DNA of 59,804 nucleotides, from contig JAGWAU010000018.1 of assembly GCA_021296255.1 (NCBI GenBank), forward strand, positions 1 through 59,804, given 5' to 3'. The notes below the pieces were generated by a model. That model worked only from the letters and a program-made list of their open reading frames with translations, ran no database searches and was not told the DNA's origin. The position numbers and the translations under genes are program-made. Positions 1 through 9,057 of the stretch are shown in pieces. This DNA comes from Alphaproteobacteria bacterium. GTDB taxonomy: Bacteria; Pseudomonadota; Alphaproteobacteria; UBA2966. Positions within the stretch are counted from its first letter, which is position 1; each line of letters begins with the position of its first letter.

Positions 1-103
1 CGGACACACGACAGCACCTGACCGCATGCGCTGAGCCGACCGAAGAAAATGCTTGCGTCAAACGGGGCGTCCACACACATCCGGTCTGACCGCCCTTGCG
101 TGA

Positions 104-822
104 TCAGTCGTCGGCTTCCCGATCTGCTGCCGGCGCGGTGTTCCAGGGCAGCAGCTCGTCGACGCGGTTGATCTTGTAGTCGGGGATGCGGTCGAGCACC
201 TGGGCGAGCCAGGCCTGCGGGTCGGCATCGTTGAGCCTGGCGGTCTCGATCAGGGTGTAGGCGATGGCGGCGGCCTTGCTGCCGCTGGCCGAGCCCATGA
301 AGAGGTAGTTCTTCCTGCCCAGGGCTATCGGCCTCATGGCGCGCTCGGCCGGGTTGTTGTCGATCTCCAGGAAGCCGTGCTCGAGATAGGGCCGCAGGCG
401 CTTGAGCCGGGTCAGGGCATGGCGGATCGCCGCCGCCAGCGGGGTCTTGGCGGAGATCTTCGGCAGCTGCGACTGCAGCCAGCGCTCGAACTCGTCGAGC
501 CGCGGGGCGGCCCTGGCTTGGCGGATGGCTGCGCGGCGCTCGGGCGACTGGCCGCGGGCTTCCTTCTCGATGGCGTAGAGGGCGGCAATCCGTTCCAACG
601 CCTCGGCGGCGATCGCCGAGCCCTGGGCGGCATGAACATCGAAGAACTTGCGGCGCACATGCGCCAGACAGGCCACCTCGCGGACCGGCCCGGCGCGCGC
701 CAGCGCCCCGAACCCGGCATAGCCGTCCGAGTGCATCCAGCCGGCGAAGCCCGCCAGATGTGCCTTCGAGCGGTACCAGGCCGCCGGCGGCGCTTCGCGT
801 TTTGCGTCGTGTGGGCGGCTGC
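104..822 (-). pseudogene. IS66-family transposase, 5'-truncated remnant
   Basis: This is the C-terminal part of an IS66-type DDE transposase. Visible IS66 hallmarks are HLAGFAGW followed by HSDGYAGF, the LAHVRRKFFD stretch, the DNNPAERAMRP block carrying the catalytic Glu, and the IS66 C-terminal element ending in RIPDYKINRVDELLPWN. The first ATG gives about 210 residues (start near 736), but the reading frame continues upstream through PPAAWYRSKAHLAG to an in-frame TAA near 822. The whole N-terminal zinc-finger and leucine-zipper half is therefore missing. The spacing between WYR and AHLAG also looks shorter than usual, suggesting a small internal deletion. No accessory tnpB gene is present. 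It sits directly against the metabolic block that starts at 887. I infer a decayed, non-autonomous mobile-element edge. Confidence 0.85.
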
Positions 823-886
823 GTTAAACAAAGGCCGCCGGGTCGCGCGTGGGTGCCGCGCGGCACCCTCCAATGGGTAGAGAACG

Positions 887-2059
887 ATGAAGATCACCGA
901 TGTCGAGGCGATCGCTCTCGCGGTACCGATGGAGAAACGGATCGCGGCACCGATCAGCATCCCGCGTGCCGACGAAGTGGCCGGCGTCGTCTTCAGGGAA
1001 TACCGGTCGGTCCTGGTCCGAATCCACACGGACGACGGAATCTCGGGTGTCGGGGAATGCATGACGCGCCTGTCGGGCACGGCGCTCCGCGATATCGTGC
1101 ACTACGTGAAACCGCTGCTGACCGGCAAGGACCCGCGTGACGTGGAGTATCTTTGGGATCTGCTGTGGTCGGTCATGATCAACCGTGGGCACCACAAGGG
1201 TTTTTACCCCGAAGCGATGGCGGGCATCGATACCGCGTTGTGGGACATCTGGGGCAAGTCCACAGGCTTGCCTGTCTGGCGGCTGCTCGGGGGGAAGACC
1301 AATCCGAAGATTTGGTGCTACGCGTCGTCGTTGCGGTTGCGCGACATCGCCGTCCTGCGCGATGAAATCGACCAGCACAAGGACAACGGTTTCGACGCCA
1401 TGAAGATCAAGATCGGCAAGGATCCCATGAACTGGCGGCAGGAAATCAAGACCGTCGAACGGATCAGGGCGCATGCGGGTGACGGCATCACCCTGATGGC
1501 GGATGCCAACTGCGGCTATGCGCATGATGTCAAGACGGCGTTGCAGGTTGGCCGCGCTCTCGAGGCACTGGACCTCTTTTGGTACGAGGAACCTCTCGCG
1601 CCGGACGATATCGACGGGTACGCCTATCTGAAGGCGAATCTCGGCATCCGTATCGCGACCGGCGAGGCCGATTTCAACCGCTTCAGCTTCGCCCGCTTCT
1701 TCAAGCGCGACGCCATCGATATCGTTCAACACGATGCCGCCCGCGCGGGCGGAATAACGGAGGCGCGGAAGATTGCCGACATGGCGTCGGCGTTTCACGT
1801 CCGGTACGCACCGCACACGGGAAGTTCGTCGAACGTCATCAACACCGTGTCGTTGCATCTGGCGACTTACGCGCCGAACTTCCTGATCTACGAGTACATG
1901 CAGAGCGACTGGAACAGGGAACAGCACAATCCGCTGCACTGGGACCTGTGCGAGATGCCGATCAAGTCGTTCAAGGATAGTCGTCTCGAAATCGAGGATC
2001 GGCCGGGACTTGGCATTGAATTGAACGAGGACGTCATCCGGAAGTACCGGCTTCCATAG
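887..2059 (+). CDS. Mandelate racemase/muconate lactonizing enzyme family protein
   Basis: Enolase-superfamily enzyme of 390 residues, the usual family length. The N-terminal capping domain (about 1-125) is followed by a (beta/alpha)7-beta barrel. Family landmarks are the KxK pair Lys173/Lys175 (MKIKIGK), metal ligands Asp206 (MADANCG), Glu234/235 (WYEEPLAP) and Glu260 (ATGE), and His310 (APHTG) at the end of strand seven. These predict Mg-dependent abstraction of a proton alpha to a carboxylate, giving epimerisation, dehydration or cycloisomerisation. The KxK plus His arrangement suits a mandelate-racemase-subgroup sugar-acid dehydratase or racemase. The ATG at 887 starts the canonical MKITDVEAIAL opening. 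It is the first gene of a plus-strand run and lies 50 bases before hyuA. The substrate is unknown. Confidence 0.88.
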   Translation: MKITDVEAIALAVPMEKRIAAPISIPRADEVAGVVFREYRSVLVRIHTDDGISGVGECMTRLSGTALRDIVHYVKPLLTGKDPRDVEYLWDLLWSVMINRGHHKGFYPEAMAGIDTALWDIWGKSTGLPVWRLLGGKTNPKIWCYASSLRLRDIAVLRDEIDQHKDNGFDAMKIKIGKDPMNWRQEIKTVERIRAHAGDGITLMADANCGYAHDVKTALQVGRALEALDLFWYEEPLAPDDIDGYAYLKANLGIRIATGEADFNRFSFARFFKRDAIDIVQHDAARAGGITEARKIADMASAFHVRYAPHTGSSSNVINTVSLHLATYAPNFLIYEYMQSDWNREQHNPLHWDLCEMPIKSFKDSRLEIEDRPGLGIELNEDVIRKYRLP

Positions 2060-2109
2060 CGTCGGCGTCATCGCATGGAACAACGGCAACATGGGGTTCA
2101 CGGCACCCG

Positions 2110-4206
2110 ATGAACAGACCGACCCGCCCCGTCCAAATCGCCTTCGACATCGGCGGCACGTTCACCGACTTCGTGCTCCAGGACTCCGCGAACGGCGGCA
2201 TGCGCTTCTGGAAGGTGCCAAGCACCCCGGACGATCCCAGCCGCGCCGTTCTCTCCGGGCTGTCCGATCTTCTTGAAGAGACGGGGGTCGAGGGCCCGGA
2301 CGTCGACGTGATCCTTCATGCGACGACGGTGGCCACGAATGCCATCATCGAGCGCAAGGGACCGCGGACCGCCTTCATCACGACCCGGGGGTTCCGCGAC
2401 ATCATCATCATGGGCCGGCAGAAACGGTACGATACCTTCGACGTCTATCTGACCAAGCCGGTACCGCTGGTCGACCGGAAGGACGTGTTCGAGGTAGACG
2501 AACGGGTCGATGTCTACGGAGAAACCGTGAAGTCCATCGATCCCGCCAGTGTCGAGAGCGTCGTCGATGCGATCACGGACGGCGGCTACGAGTCGGCGGC
2601 GGTGGCCTTCATTCACGCTTACGCGGACGGCAGCCACGAGCGTGTGGTGCGTGACGGCATCGCCGCCAGACACCCGGACATGCCGATCTCGCTGTCGTCC
2701 GAAGTCTCGCCCAAGATGCGCGAGTTCGAGCGGTTCAGCACTACGCTGGCGAATGCCTACGTAAAGCCCGTCGTCGACCGCTATCTCGGCAATCTCGAAG
2801 GGGCGCTGAAGGAACGCGGAATCGAGAGCGACATCTTCATCATGCAGTCGAACGCCGGCCTTGTGCCGCCGGAGCTCGCCCGCGACATGCCGATCCGCAT
2901 CGTGGAGTCCGGCCCCGCCGCCGGGGTCATGATGTGCGGGGTCATCGGCCGCGAGGAAGGCAGACGGAACCTGCTTACGTTCGATATGGGAGGCACGACG
3001 GCAAAGCTCGGCGCGATCGACGGCGGCGAGCCCGCCGTCATGGCGACCTTCGAAGTGGCCATGATCAACTGCCGTCCGGGAAGCGGCATTCCCCTCAACA
3101 TCTCGGCCGTGGAGCTCCTGGAAATTGGCGCGGGGGGAGGCAGCATCGCGCGGACGAATCTCGGACTTATCGCTGTCGGACCGGAAAGTGCGGGTGCGGA
3201 CCCCGGTCCCATCAGTTACGGCCAGGGCGGTACCGAGCCCACTGTGACGGACGCCAATCTGGTCCTCGGTTATCTCAACCCCGGCTACTTCAACGGCGGC
3301 GCCATGTCGCTCGATCGTGCCGCGGCGGAGGAGGGCATTCACCGGGTCATCGCCGACCCGCTCGGCCTCACCACGGGCGAGGCGGCCTGGGGAGTTCACA
3401 CCGTCGCAAACGCCAACATGGAGCGCGCCATGCGTGTCGTCTCGGTTGAGAGGGGGCGCGATCCCCGTGATTATACGCTAGTGTCGTTCGGGGGCGCCGG
3501 GCCCGTCCATACCACGCGCATTGCCCGAACCCTGGGAATACCCGAGATCATCATTCCCTACGGCGCCGGCGTTGGATCGGCCGTGGGCTTGTTGGAAGCG
3601 GACAGCAAGATCGACGCGACGCTCACGCGCGTCATCCGAATTCGGCCGGATGCAGCGGCTGACATTGCCGCCGTCTATGAACAGCTCGAAGTCCGCGTCC
3701 AGGCCGATTTGGCCCGGTTGGGCAGGGCTGAGGAGCCGAAGTGGTCGCGTTACGCCTACATGCGCTACGTCGGACAGGGATACGAGCGCAAGGTCGATCT
3801 TCCCGACGGTCCCATCCGCGAGGATTATCCCGATAAGATCAGCGAGGTGTTCGTGGAGAGCTATCTGCGGAACTACGGATTCACCGATCCCGATGCCGAG
3901 ATCGAGGCCATAGACTGGTACCTCGTGGCGACCGTTCCCAGCAACTACGACGCGCTGCACCGGTTCGAAAGCGTCGGGAAGGCGGGCGAGAGCCCCGTCG
4001 TCGGCAGGCGCCGGGCCTACTTCCCGGAACTGGATGGGTTTGCCGAATGCGACGTGATCGACCGTTACCGGCTGCGGGAAGGCGATACGTTCGAAGGTCC
4101 GGCGATCGTGGAGGAGCGGGAGTCCACGACGGTCGTCCTTCCGGGCGACGAGGTGACGATCAGCCCGTCGGGACATATGATCGTCGAGGTTGGATACGAG
4201 GATTGA
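2110..4206 (+). CDS. hyuA: Hydantoinase/oxoprolinase subunit A (HyuA-type)
   Basis: A 698-residue ASKHA-fold ATPase subunit of the hydantoinase/5-oxoprolinase/acetone carboxylase superfamily. The N-terminal phosphate-binding loop DIGGTFTDFV (about 13-22) and the second nucleotide motif LTFDMGGTTAK (about residue 296) are both intact, and the C-terminal half ends in the typical GDTFEGPAIVEE...TTVVLPG segment. It pairs with the B subunit 6 bases downstream, so both are surely co-translated. Members hydrolyse cyclic amides such as N-methylhydantoin or 5-oxoproline with ATP, or carboxylate small ketones. No gamma subunit (acetone carboxylase) is nearby, which favours a cyclic amide, but sequence alone does not fix the substrate. 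Confidence 0.92.
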   Translation: MNRPTRPVQIAFDIGGTFTDFVLQDSANGGMRFWKVPSTPDDPSRAVLSGLSDLLEETGVEGPDVDVILHATTVATNAIIERKGPRTAFITTRGFRDIIIMGRQKRYDTFDVYLTKPVPLVDRKDVFEVDERVDVYGETVKSIDPASVESVVDAITDGGYESAAVAFIHAYADGSHERVVRDGIAARHPDMPISLSSEVSPKMREFERFSTTLANAYVKPVVDRYLGNLEGALKERGIESDIFIMQSNAGLVPPELARDMPIRIVESGPAAGVMMCGVIGREEGRRNLLTFDMGGTTAKLGAIDGGEPAVMATFEVAMINCRPGSGIPLNISAVELLEIGAGGGSIARTNLGLIAVGPESAGADPGPISYGQGGTEPTVTDANLVLGYLNPGYFNGGAMSLDRAAAEEGIHRVIADPLGLTTGEAAWGVHTVANANMERAMRVVSVERGRDPRDYTLVSFGGAGPVHTTRIARTLGIPEIIIPYGAGVGSAVGLLEADSKIDATLTRVIRIRPDAAADIAAVYEQLEVRVQADLARLGRAEEPKWSRYAYMRYVGQGYERKVDLPDGPIREDYPDKISEVFVESYLRNYGFTDPDAEIEAIDWYLVATVPSNYDALHRFESVGKAGESPVVGRRRAYFPELDGFAECDVIDRYRLREGDTFEGPAIVEERESTTVVLPGDEVTISPSGHMIVEVGYED

Positions 4207-4212
4207 GCTGAC

Positions 4213-5901
4213 ATGACCGAAGCGACGCGCAGCAATCAGCCGGTCGACCCCATCACGCTTTCCGTGATCTGGGGCGGCTTCGTCTCCATCGCCGAAGAGA
4301 TGGGTACGACCCTGCGGCAGACGGCCTTCTCCGATGCCGTGCGCGAGGGGGACGATTTCTCGACGGCAATCTTCGATCGCCGGGGGCGCATGCTGGCTCA
4401 AGGCAACTTTACGCCGGGGCACCTCGGCTCCATGCCCCACGTCGTGCGGTCGGTGATGGAGTACTTTCCGGAAGAGGCGCTGAAGCCCGGAGACGCGGTC
4501 CTGGTGAACGACTCCGCCATCGGTTCGGGCCACTACCCCGACTGCTTCATCGTCATGCCGGTCTGGTTCGAGAACCATGTCGTCGGATACGCCACGGACA
4601 TCTGTCATCACGCGGATATGGGCGGTGCGGTGCCGGGCTCTCAGGCGATCATGGGCGTCACCGAGGCCTATCAGGAAGGGTTGCGCATCCTGCCCGTCAA
4701 GATCATGCGCGACGGAGAATTCTGCGAAGACATCATGCGCATCATCCTCGGCAACGTGCGCGTGCCGAACAAAGTGGGCGGTGATCTCCGGGCACAGGCC
4801 AACGCCAACTACGTGGGCTCGCAGCGGCTGATCCGCATGTACGAGCAGTACGGCGAGGACCTGATGGAGGCAGCGATCGAGGAGATCCTGGACCGCTCCG
4901 AGCGGCGCATCCGCGACCTCATTCGCCAGATGCCCGAAGGTGTTTACGAATTCGAGGACTTTTTCGACGACAGCGGCCCGGACACGCAACCGATACGTGT
5001 CCACGTGCAAATGGAGATCAAGGACGGTGGCATCACCGCCGATTTCTCCAAGAGCTCCGATCAGGTCCCGGCCGGCATGAATTGCTACAAGACGTTCACC
5101 CAGTGCTGGCTGTACTTTATCGTCAAGGCCTACACCGATGCGCTTCTGCCGCAGAACGACGGAGTTATTCGCGCCCTTGAGGTTCGCGGCCGCGAGGGGT
5201 CCGCATTCAACCCGGTCTATCCCGCGCCATCAGGCGGACGGGCGGTGGCGCAGATCCGCATCTACGAGGCAATGAACGGCATCCTCGCCAACCTTCTCCC
5301 CGATCGTGCGATGGCGGCGTTTTCTCACTGGACCAATATCCAGATGGGTGGCGTCGACGATCGAACGGGTGAGCCGTTCATCCTCTATGACGTCGTGTTC
5401 GCGGGTTACGGCGGCCAGGCGATGAAGGACGGGATCGAGGCGATGAGCCCGGTAATGAACTGCCCGAACATCCCTGTCGAGGTGCACGAAGCGCATAACC
5501 CCGTTCTCATTCACCGGGTTGAGTTCATTCCCGACTCGGCGGGTCCCGGCAAATTCCGTGGCGGCTGCGGATTGCGCAAGGACATCGAGCTTCGCACCGA
5601 CTCGGCGACGCTCAACCTGCTCGGCGACCGTCACAAGTTCGAACCCTACGGGCTCAGCGGTGGGGGCAGCGGCAAGCTCGCCGAGACGGTCCTCAACCCG
5701 GACGGCGAGGCGGAACCGATGAGCTCGAAGGAGCGGCGCGCGTTGAAGCGCGGCGATATCGTCAGTGTTCGCCTGTCCGGCGCCGGCGGGTTTGGCCCGG
5801 CCGCCGAACGCGATCCCGCCGCCGTCGAACGCGATATCACCGAGGGATACGTCACGCCGGAGGGCGCGCAGGAAGCATACGGTTGGGCGCCCAGTTCATA
5901 A
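4213..5901 (+). CDS. hyuB: Hydantoinase/oxoprolinase subunit B (HyuB-type)
   Basis: A 562-residue HydB/HyuB subunit. It opens with the family pattern DPITLSVIWGGFVSIAEEMG, continues with RQTAFSDAVREGDDFSTAIFD and the GHYPDCFI block, and ends with the glycine-rich GPGKFRGGCG...LNLLGDRHKFEPYGLSGG region. With subunit A it forms the heteromeric ATP-dependent amidohydrolase. The start ATG follows the A-subunit stop by only a few bases. The residues around HADMGG (about 136-141) match the conserved metal/substrate site seen across the family. Length is normal and no frameshift is visible. It is part of the metabolic block with amidases further downstream. Confidence 0.92.
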   Translation: MTEATRSNQPVDPITLSVIWGGFVSIAEEMGTTLRQTAFSDAVREGDDFSTAIFDRRGRMLAQGNFTPGHLGSMPHVVRSVMEYFPEEALKPGDAVLVNDSAIGSGHYPDCFIVMPVWFENHVVGYATDICHHADMGGAVPGSQAIMGVTEAYQEGLRILPVKIMRDGEFCEDIMRIILGNVRVPNKVGGDLRAQANANYVGSQRLIRMYEQYGEDLMEAAIEEILDRSERRIRDLIRQMPEGVYEFEDFFDDSGPDTQPIRVHVQMEIKDGGITADFSKSSDQVPAGMNCYKTFTQCWLYFIVKAYTDALLPQNDGVIRALEVRGREGSAFNPVYPAPSGGRAVAQIRIYEAMNGILANLLPDRAMAAFSHWTNIQMGGVDDRTGEPFILYDVVFAGYGGQAMKDGIEAMSPVMNCPNIPVEVHEAHNPVLIHRVEFIPDSAGPGKFRGGCGLRKDIELRTDSATLNLLGDRHKFEPYGLSGGGSGKLAETVLNPDGEAEPMSSKERRALKRGDIVSVRLSGAGGFGPAAERDPAAVERDITEGYVTPEGAQEAYGWAPSS

Positions 5902-5955
5902 CGAACTCACGCGACCGAATTCTCGGATGTCTGGCCGGAAAAGGAAAATCTCGAG

Positions 5956-6765
5956 GTGACCAGTGTTCTGCTAACAGGAGCGGCTGGCCGTATCGGGCCA
6001 ACCATCCGGGATGGTCTTCGCGGCCGCTGCTCCCTGCTGCGGATTTCGCATCATAGTCTCGACCGCCTTGGAGCGGCTGCCCCCGGCGAAGAGCTGAACC
6101 GAGCCGACCTCTGCAGTCTCGCCGACATGGAGGCTGCGATGGAAGGGATTGACGTCGTGGTCCATATGGGCGGACGGGGAACGGAGGCGGAGTGGGAGGT
6201 CATTCATGAGAAGAATATCGTCGGAACCTACAACGTGTTCGAAGCGGCGCGCCGGCAGAAGGTTCGGCGGGTGATCTACGCGAGTTCACACCACGCCGTC
6301 GGCTTCTATCGCCGCTCGAATACCCTCGATCTCAACGTGGCGCCGCGGCCGGATGGCCCGTATGGCGTCTCCAAGGTGTTCGGTGAGGCGCTCGGCCGCA
6401 TGTACGCGGACAAGCATGGAATGAGCGTTGTATCATTGCGGATTGGAGCGTTCAGACAGAAGCCCGAGGATATCCGTCATCTCAGCGTCTGGCTGAGTCC
6501 GAGGGACTGTCTACAGCTCATCGTCAAATGCATCGAGGCTCCGGATCTCCACTACGCCGTCATCTACGGCATATCCAACAATACGCGTTCGATATGGGAT
6601 AACTCCGGCGCGGCTCTGATCGGTTACAAGCCGGAAGACGACGCCGAAGTTTACCTTGAGGAGGTGCTCCAGAAGGGGACACCCGAGGGAGATATCGCGG
6701 CCGTGTTTCACGGCGGCCATTTCTGCCAGATGGATTTCGACGGAGATTCCTCTCGCATCGATTAG
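5956..6765 (+). CDS. NAD-dependent epimerase/dehydratase family protein (uronate dehydrogenase-like)
   Basis: Extended SDR of 269 residues starting at GTG 5956, with the Rossmann motif GAAGRIG immediately after the start. The catalytic Tyr-xxx-Lys lies in GPYGVSKVFGEAL, and a Ser precedes it in YASSHHAVG. The overall plan (short N-terminus, ASSHHAVGFY, then DGPYGVSKVFGEALGR) resembles uronate dehydrogenases, which oxidise hexuronates to aldaro-lactones with NAD+. A dehydratase from the enolase superfamily (887-2059) would normally act on such sugar acids, so the two may belong together. UDP-sugar epimerase-like activity remains possible. A 54-base gap separates it from hyuB. Confidence 0.82.
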   Translation: MTSVLLTGAAGRIGPTIRDGLRGRCSLLRISHHSLDRLGAAAPGEELNRADLCSLADMEAAMEGIDVVVHMGGRGTEAEWEVIHEKNIVGTYNVFEAARRQKVRRVIYASSHHAVGFYRRSNTLDLNVAPRPDGPYGVSKVFGEALGRMYADKHGMSVVSLRIGAFRQKPEDIRHLSVWLSPRDCLQLIVKCIEAPDLHYAVIYGISNNTRSIWDNSGAALIGYKPEDDAEVYLEEVLQKGTPEGDIAAVFHGGHFCQMDFDGDSSRID

Positions 6766-6904
6766 AACTGCGGGAATTTCAGCGCTGAGAGGCGGCCGAG
6801 CGGCACGACCTGCAAGCGTTTCCGTGATGCCGTGGACCATTGACGGCGCCATAATCCGGCAATAAGCATCGGCCGATGCGCTTTCGATACAGAGAGGCAA
6901 CCGC

Positions 6905-8056
6905 ATGAGGAGCAGTCGGGCCGAGAGCATGGAGGCGACGATTCCTCCACTGTTCGAGCCTTACAAGATCCGGGGGCTTGATTTGATCAACCGGGTCGTC
7001 GTCGCGCCGATGGACCAGTACGCTTGCGACGACGGCATGCCCAACGATTGGCAACTCGTGCACCTGGGAAGCCGCGCCATCGGCGGTGCCGGGCTCGTCA
7101 TCGCCGAAATGTGCAACGTGGCGCCGGAAGGCCGGGTCACCCCGCGTTGCTCGGGACTTTACAAGGACGAGCACGTCGCGCCGTGGAAGCGCGTGGTTGA
7201 CTTCGTGCACGAGCATTCGGATGCCAAGATCGGCATTCAGCTCGGTCATGCTGGCCGCAAGGGTGCGACCAAGGTGATGTGGGAGGGCCAGAACCAGCCG
7301 GTGGAAGAAGGTGGCTGGCCGCTGCTGTCCGCGTCGGCCGTCGCCTACTCGAACGAGAGCACCGTGCCCCAGGCCCTGGACCGGGAACTGATGGACATGG
7401 TGCTCGGGCAATATCGGCAGGCGGCCCAACGAGCGCTCGAGGCCGGTTTCGACATGCTGGAGCTGCACGGCGCGCACGGCTACCTTCCCTCGAGCTTCAT
7501 CTCGCCCATCTCCAACCGGCGGGAGGATGAGTATGGCGGCAGTCTCGAGAACCGCATGCGCTTTCCCCTCGAGATAGTGGATGCCGTCCGCAGGGTCATG
7601 CCCGACGACATGCCCTTCGGCATCAAGATCTCGGCGAGCGATCTGACAGACGGCGGCAACGAGATCGATGACGGCATCGAGATCGCTCGCATGCTCAAGG
7701 AACACGGTGGCGTCGACTACGTCTGTCCCTCGGGTGGGGGCATCGTGCCGTGGGGCGGGCAGCCGCGCCCCCGGCCGAAGGGGTTCGCCGAATATGCTCA
7801 CCGGATTCGCCGCGAGGTCGGCATTCCCACTATGGCCGTCGGCAACATCAACACGGTGGAAGAAGTGAACTCCGTGCTCGAGAATGGCGACGCCGATCTC
7901 GTGGCGTTGGCCCGCGGGCACCTGCGCGATCCTTACTGGACACTGCACGCGGGACTGGAACTCGACTACCATAGGCAGCCTTGGCCCGACCGCTACTTCA
8001 CGGTGCCGCGCCTGGCCAAGCTGAAACGCGGGAATCCCGACGCGGACGGCCAATAG
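6905..8056 (+). CDS. NADH:flavin oxidoreductase, Old Yellow Enzyme family
   Basis: A 383-residue FMN-dependent TIM-barrel ene-reductase. The N-terminus LFEPYKIRGLDLINRVVVAPM is typical. FMN and substrate positions are seen in QLGHAGRKG (His and Arg), in HGAHGYLPSSFISPISNRREDEYGGSLENRMRF split as HGAHGYL and NRREDEYGGSLENR, and in the C-terminal VGNINTVEE / LARGHLRDPYW segment. The layout matches YqjM/xenobiotic-reductase-type members that reduce activated C=C bonds. No C-terminal FeS or NADH domain is present, so it is not a 2,4-dienoyl-CoA reductase. The initiator may be ATG 6905 or the internal ATG at 6932 (MEATIPPLFEPY). A 139-base gap separates it from the epimerase gene. Confidence 0.9.
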   Translation: MRSSRAESMEATIPPLFEPYKIRGLDLINRVVVAPMDQYACDDGMPNDWQLVHLGSRAIGGAGLVIAEMCNVAPEGRVTPRCSGLYKDEHVAPWKRVVDFVHEHSDAKIGIQLGHAGRKGATKVMWEGQNQPVEEGGWPLLSASAVAYSNESTVPQALDRELMDMVLGQYRQAAQRALEAGFDMLELHGAHGYLPSSFISPISNRREDEYGGSLENRMRFPLEIVDAVRRVMPDDMPFGIKISASDLTDGGNEIDDGIEIARMLKEHGGVDYVCPSGGGIVPWGGQPRPRPKGFAEYAHRIRREVGIPTMAVGNINTVEEVNSVLENGDADLVALARGHLRDPYWTLHAGLELDYHRQPWPDRYFTVPRLAKLKRGNPDADGQ

Positions 8057-8082
8057 GCTTGACGCCGCGATGGACGAGTTCC

Positions 8083-8523
8083 ATGGCTAGGGCCCCGGCG
8101 GTCGATCCCTGCGTCGCCAGCGTCCTGAAGACCTATCCCTGCGCCGTGCGTCCCAGGATCCTCGCGTTGCGAGAGCTCATCTACGAGACGGCGGCGTCGA
8201 CCGAGGGAGTCGGTCCACTGACCGAGACCCTGAAATGGGGCGAACCCGCTTATCTGACGGAAAAGAGCGGGAGCGGGACGACGATACGAATCGCCTGGAA
8301 GGCCAAAACGCCCGAACGGTACGGCATGTACTTCCACTGCCAGACCAGGCTCGTGGATACCTTCTGCGGCCTGTTTCCCGATTCCTTCACCTTCGAGGGC
8401 AACCGCGCCATCGTTTTCGACCGATCCGATCCGGTGCCGATAGGGCCGCTCTCCCACTGTGTCGCGATGGCGTTGACTTACCATCGCAGGAAGATCTCCC
8501 TGGGATGGGAAACGAGCGCGTAG
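8083..8523 (+). CDS. DUF1801 domain-containing protein
   Basis: Small protein of 146 residues from ATG 8083 (MARAPAVDPCV). The frame stays open upstream into the previous gene, but that stretch is not protein-like. The region YPCAVRPRILALRELIYETAA...LTETLKWGEPAYLT matches the DUF1801/YdhG-like fold, in which KWGxPxY is the recognisable signature. The C-terminus RRKISLGWETSA closes the domain. The biochemical role of DUF1801 is unknown. It lies 26 bases after the flavin oxidoreductase and 3 bases before the SET protein, so co-transcription is likely. Confidence 0.72.
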   Translation: MARAPAVDPCVASVLKTYPCAVRPRILALRELIYETAASTEGVGPLTETLKWGEPAYLTEKSGSGTTIRIAWKAKTPERYGMYFHCQTRLVDTFCGLFPDSFTFEGNRAIVFDRSDPVPIGPLSHCVAMALTYHRRKISLGWETSA

Positions 8524-8526
8524 GCC

Positions 8527-9033
8527 ATGGACTTGACCTATCGCTCCCCCAAGACCGAGGTCCGGGAAAGTCCCATTCACGGCAAGGGCCTGTTCGCCCG
8601 AGAGCCCGTCTCCGCCGGCGAGATCGTCGCCGTGAAGGGCGGCCATATCGTGGACAGGGAAACCTGGCAGGAGATCGAGACGGAACTTGGATCCGCCGAG
8701 ATTCAGGTCACCGAGGACTTGTTTATCGCGCCCGTTCGCCAGGACCACCGAGACGGCAGCATGCTTTTCATCAATCATTCCTGCGATCCCAACATCGGGC
8801 CACAGGGGCAGATCGTTTTCGCCGCCATGCGCGACATCGAGGCCGGCGAGGAGCTTACCCACGACTGGGCGACGACCGACGATCTCGACTACGAGATCGC
8901 CTGCAATTGCGGCGCGGTGCGTTGCCGCGGAAGGGTCACGGGCAAGGACTGGATGAAGCCCGAGCTGCAGGAGAAGTACGCGGGCTGGTTCTGCTGGTTC
9001 CTCCAGCGCAAGATCGACGAAGAACAGAATTGA
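8527..9033 (+). CDS. SET domain-containing protein (lysine methyltransferase-like)
   Basis: A compact 168-residue stand-alone SET protein. It begins with VRESPIHGKGLFAREPVSAGE, the usual opening of the SET fold, then carries FINHSCDPN (the NHSCxPN pseudoknot that binds SAM and substrate) at about residues 80-88 and GEELTHDW. A cysteine cluster, CNCGAVRCRG, stands where the Zn-binding post-SET segment would be. These parts predict SAM-dependent protein-lysine methylation. Bacterial members are poorly characterised and the target is unknown. The start ATG 8527 lies 3 bases after the DUF1801 stop. It ends 24 bases before the convergent SDR gene. Confidence 0.85.
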   Translation: MDLTYRSPKTEVRESPIHGKGLFAREPVSAGEIVAVKGGHIVDRETWQEIETELGSAEIQVTEDLFIAPVRQDHRDGSMLFINHSCDPNIGPQGQIVFAAMRDIEAGEELTHDWATTDDLDYEIACNCGAVRCRGRVTGKDWMKPELQEKYAGWFCWFLQRKIDEEQN

Positions 9034-9057
9034 GCCGAACCTCGGGTCCGACCCCGG

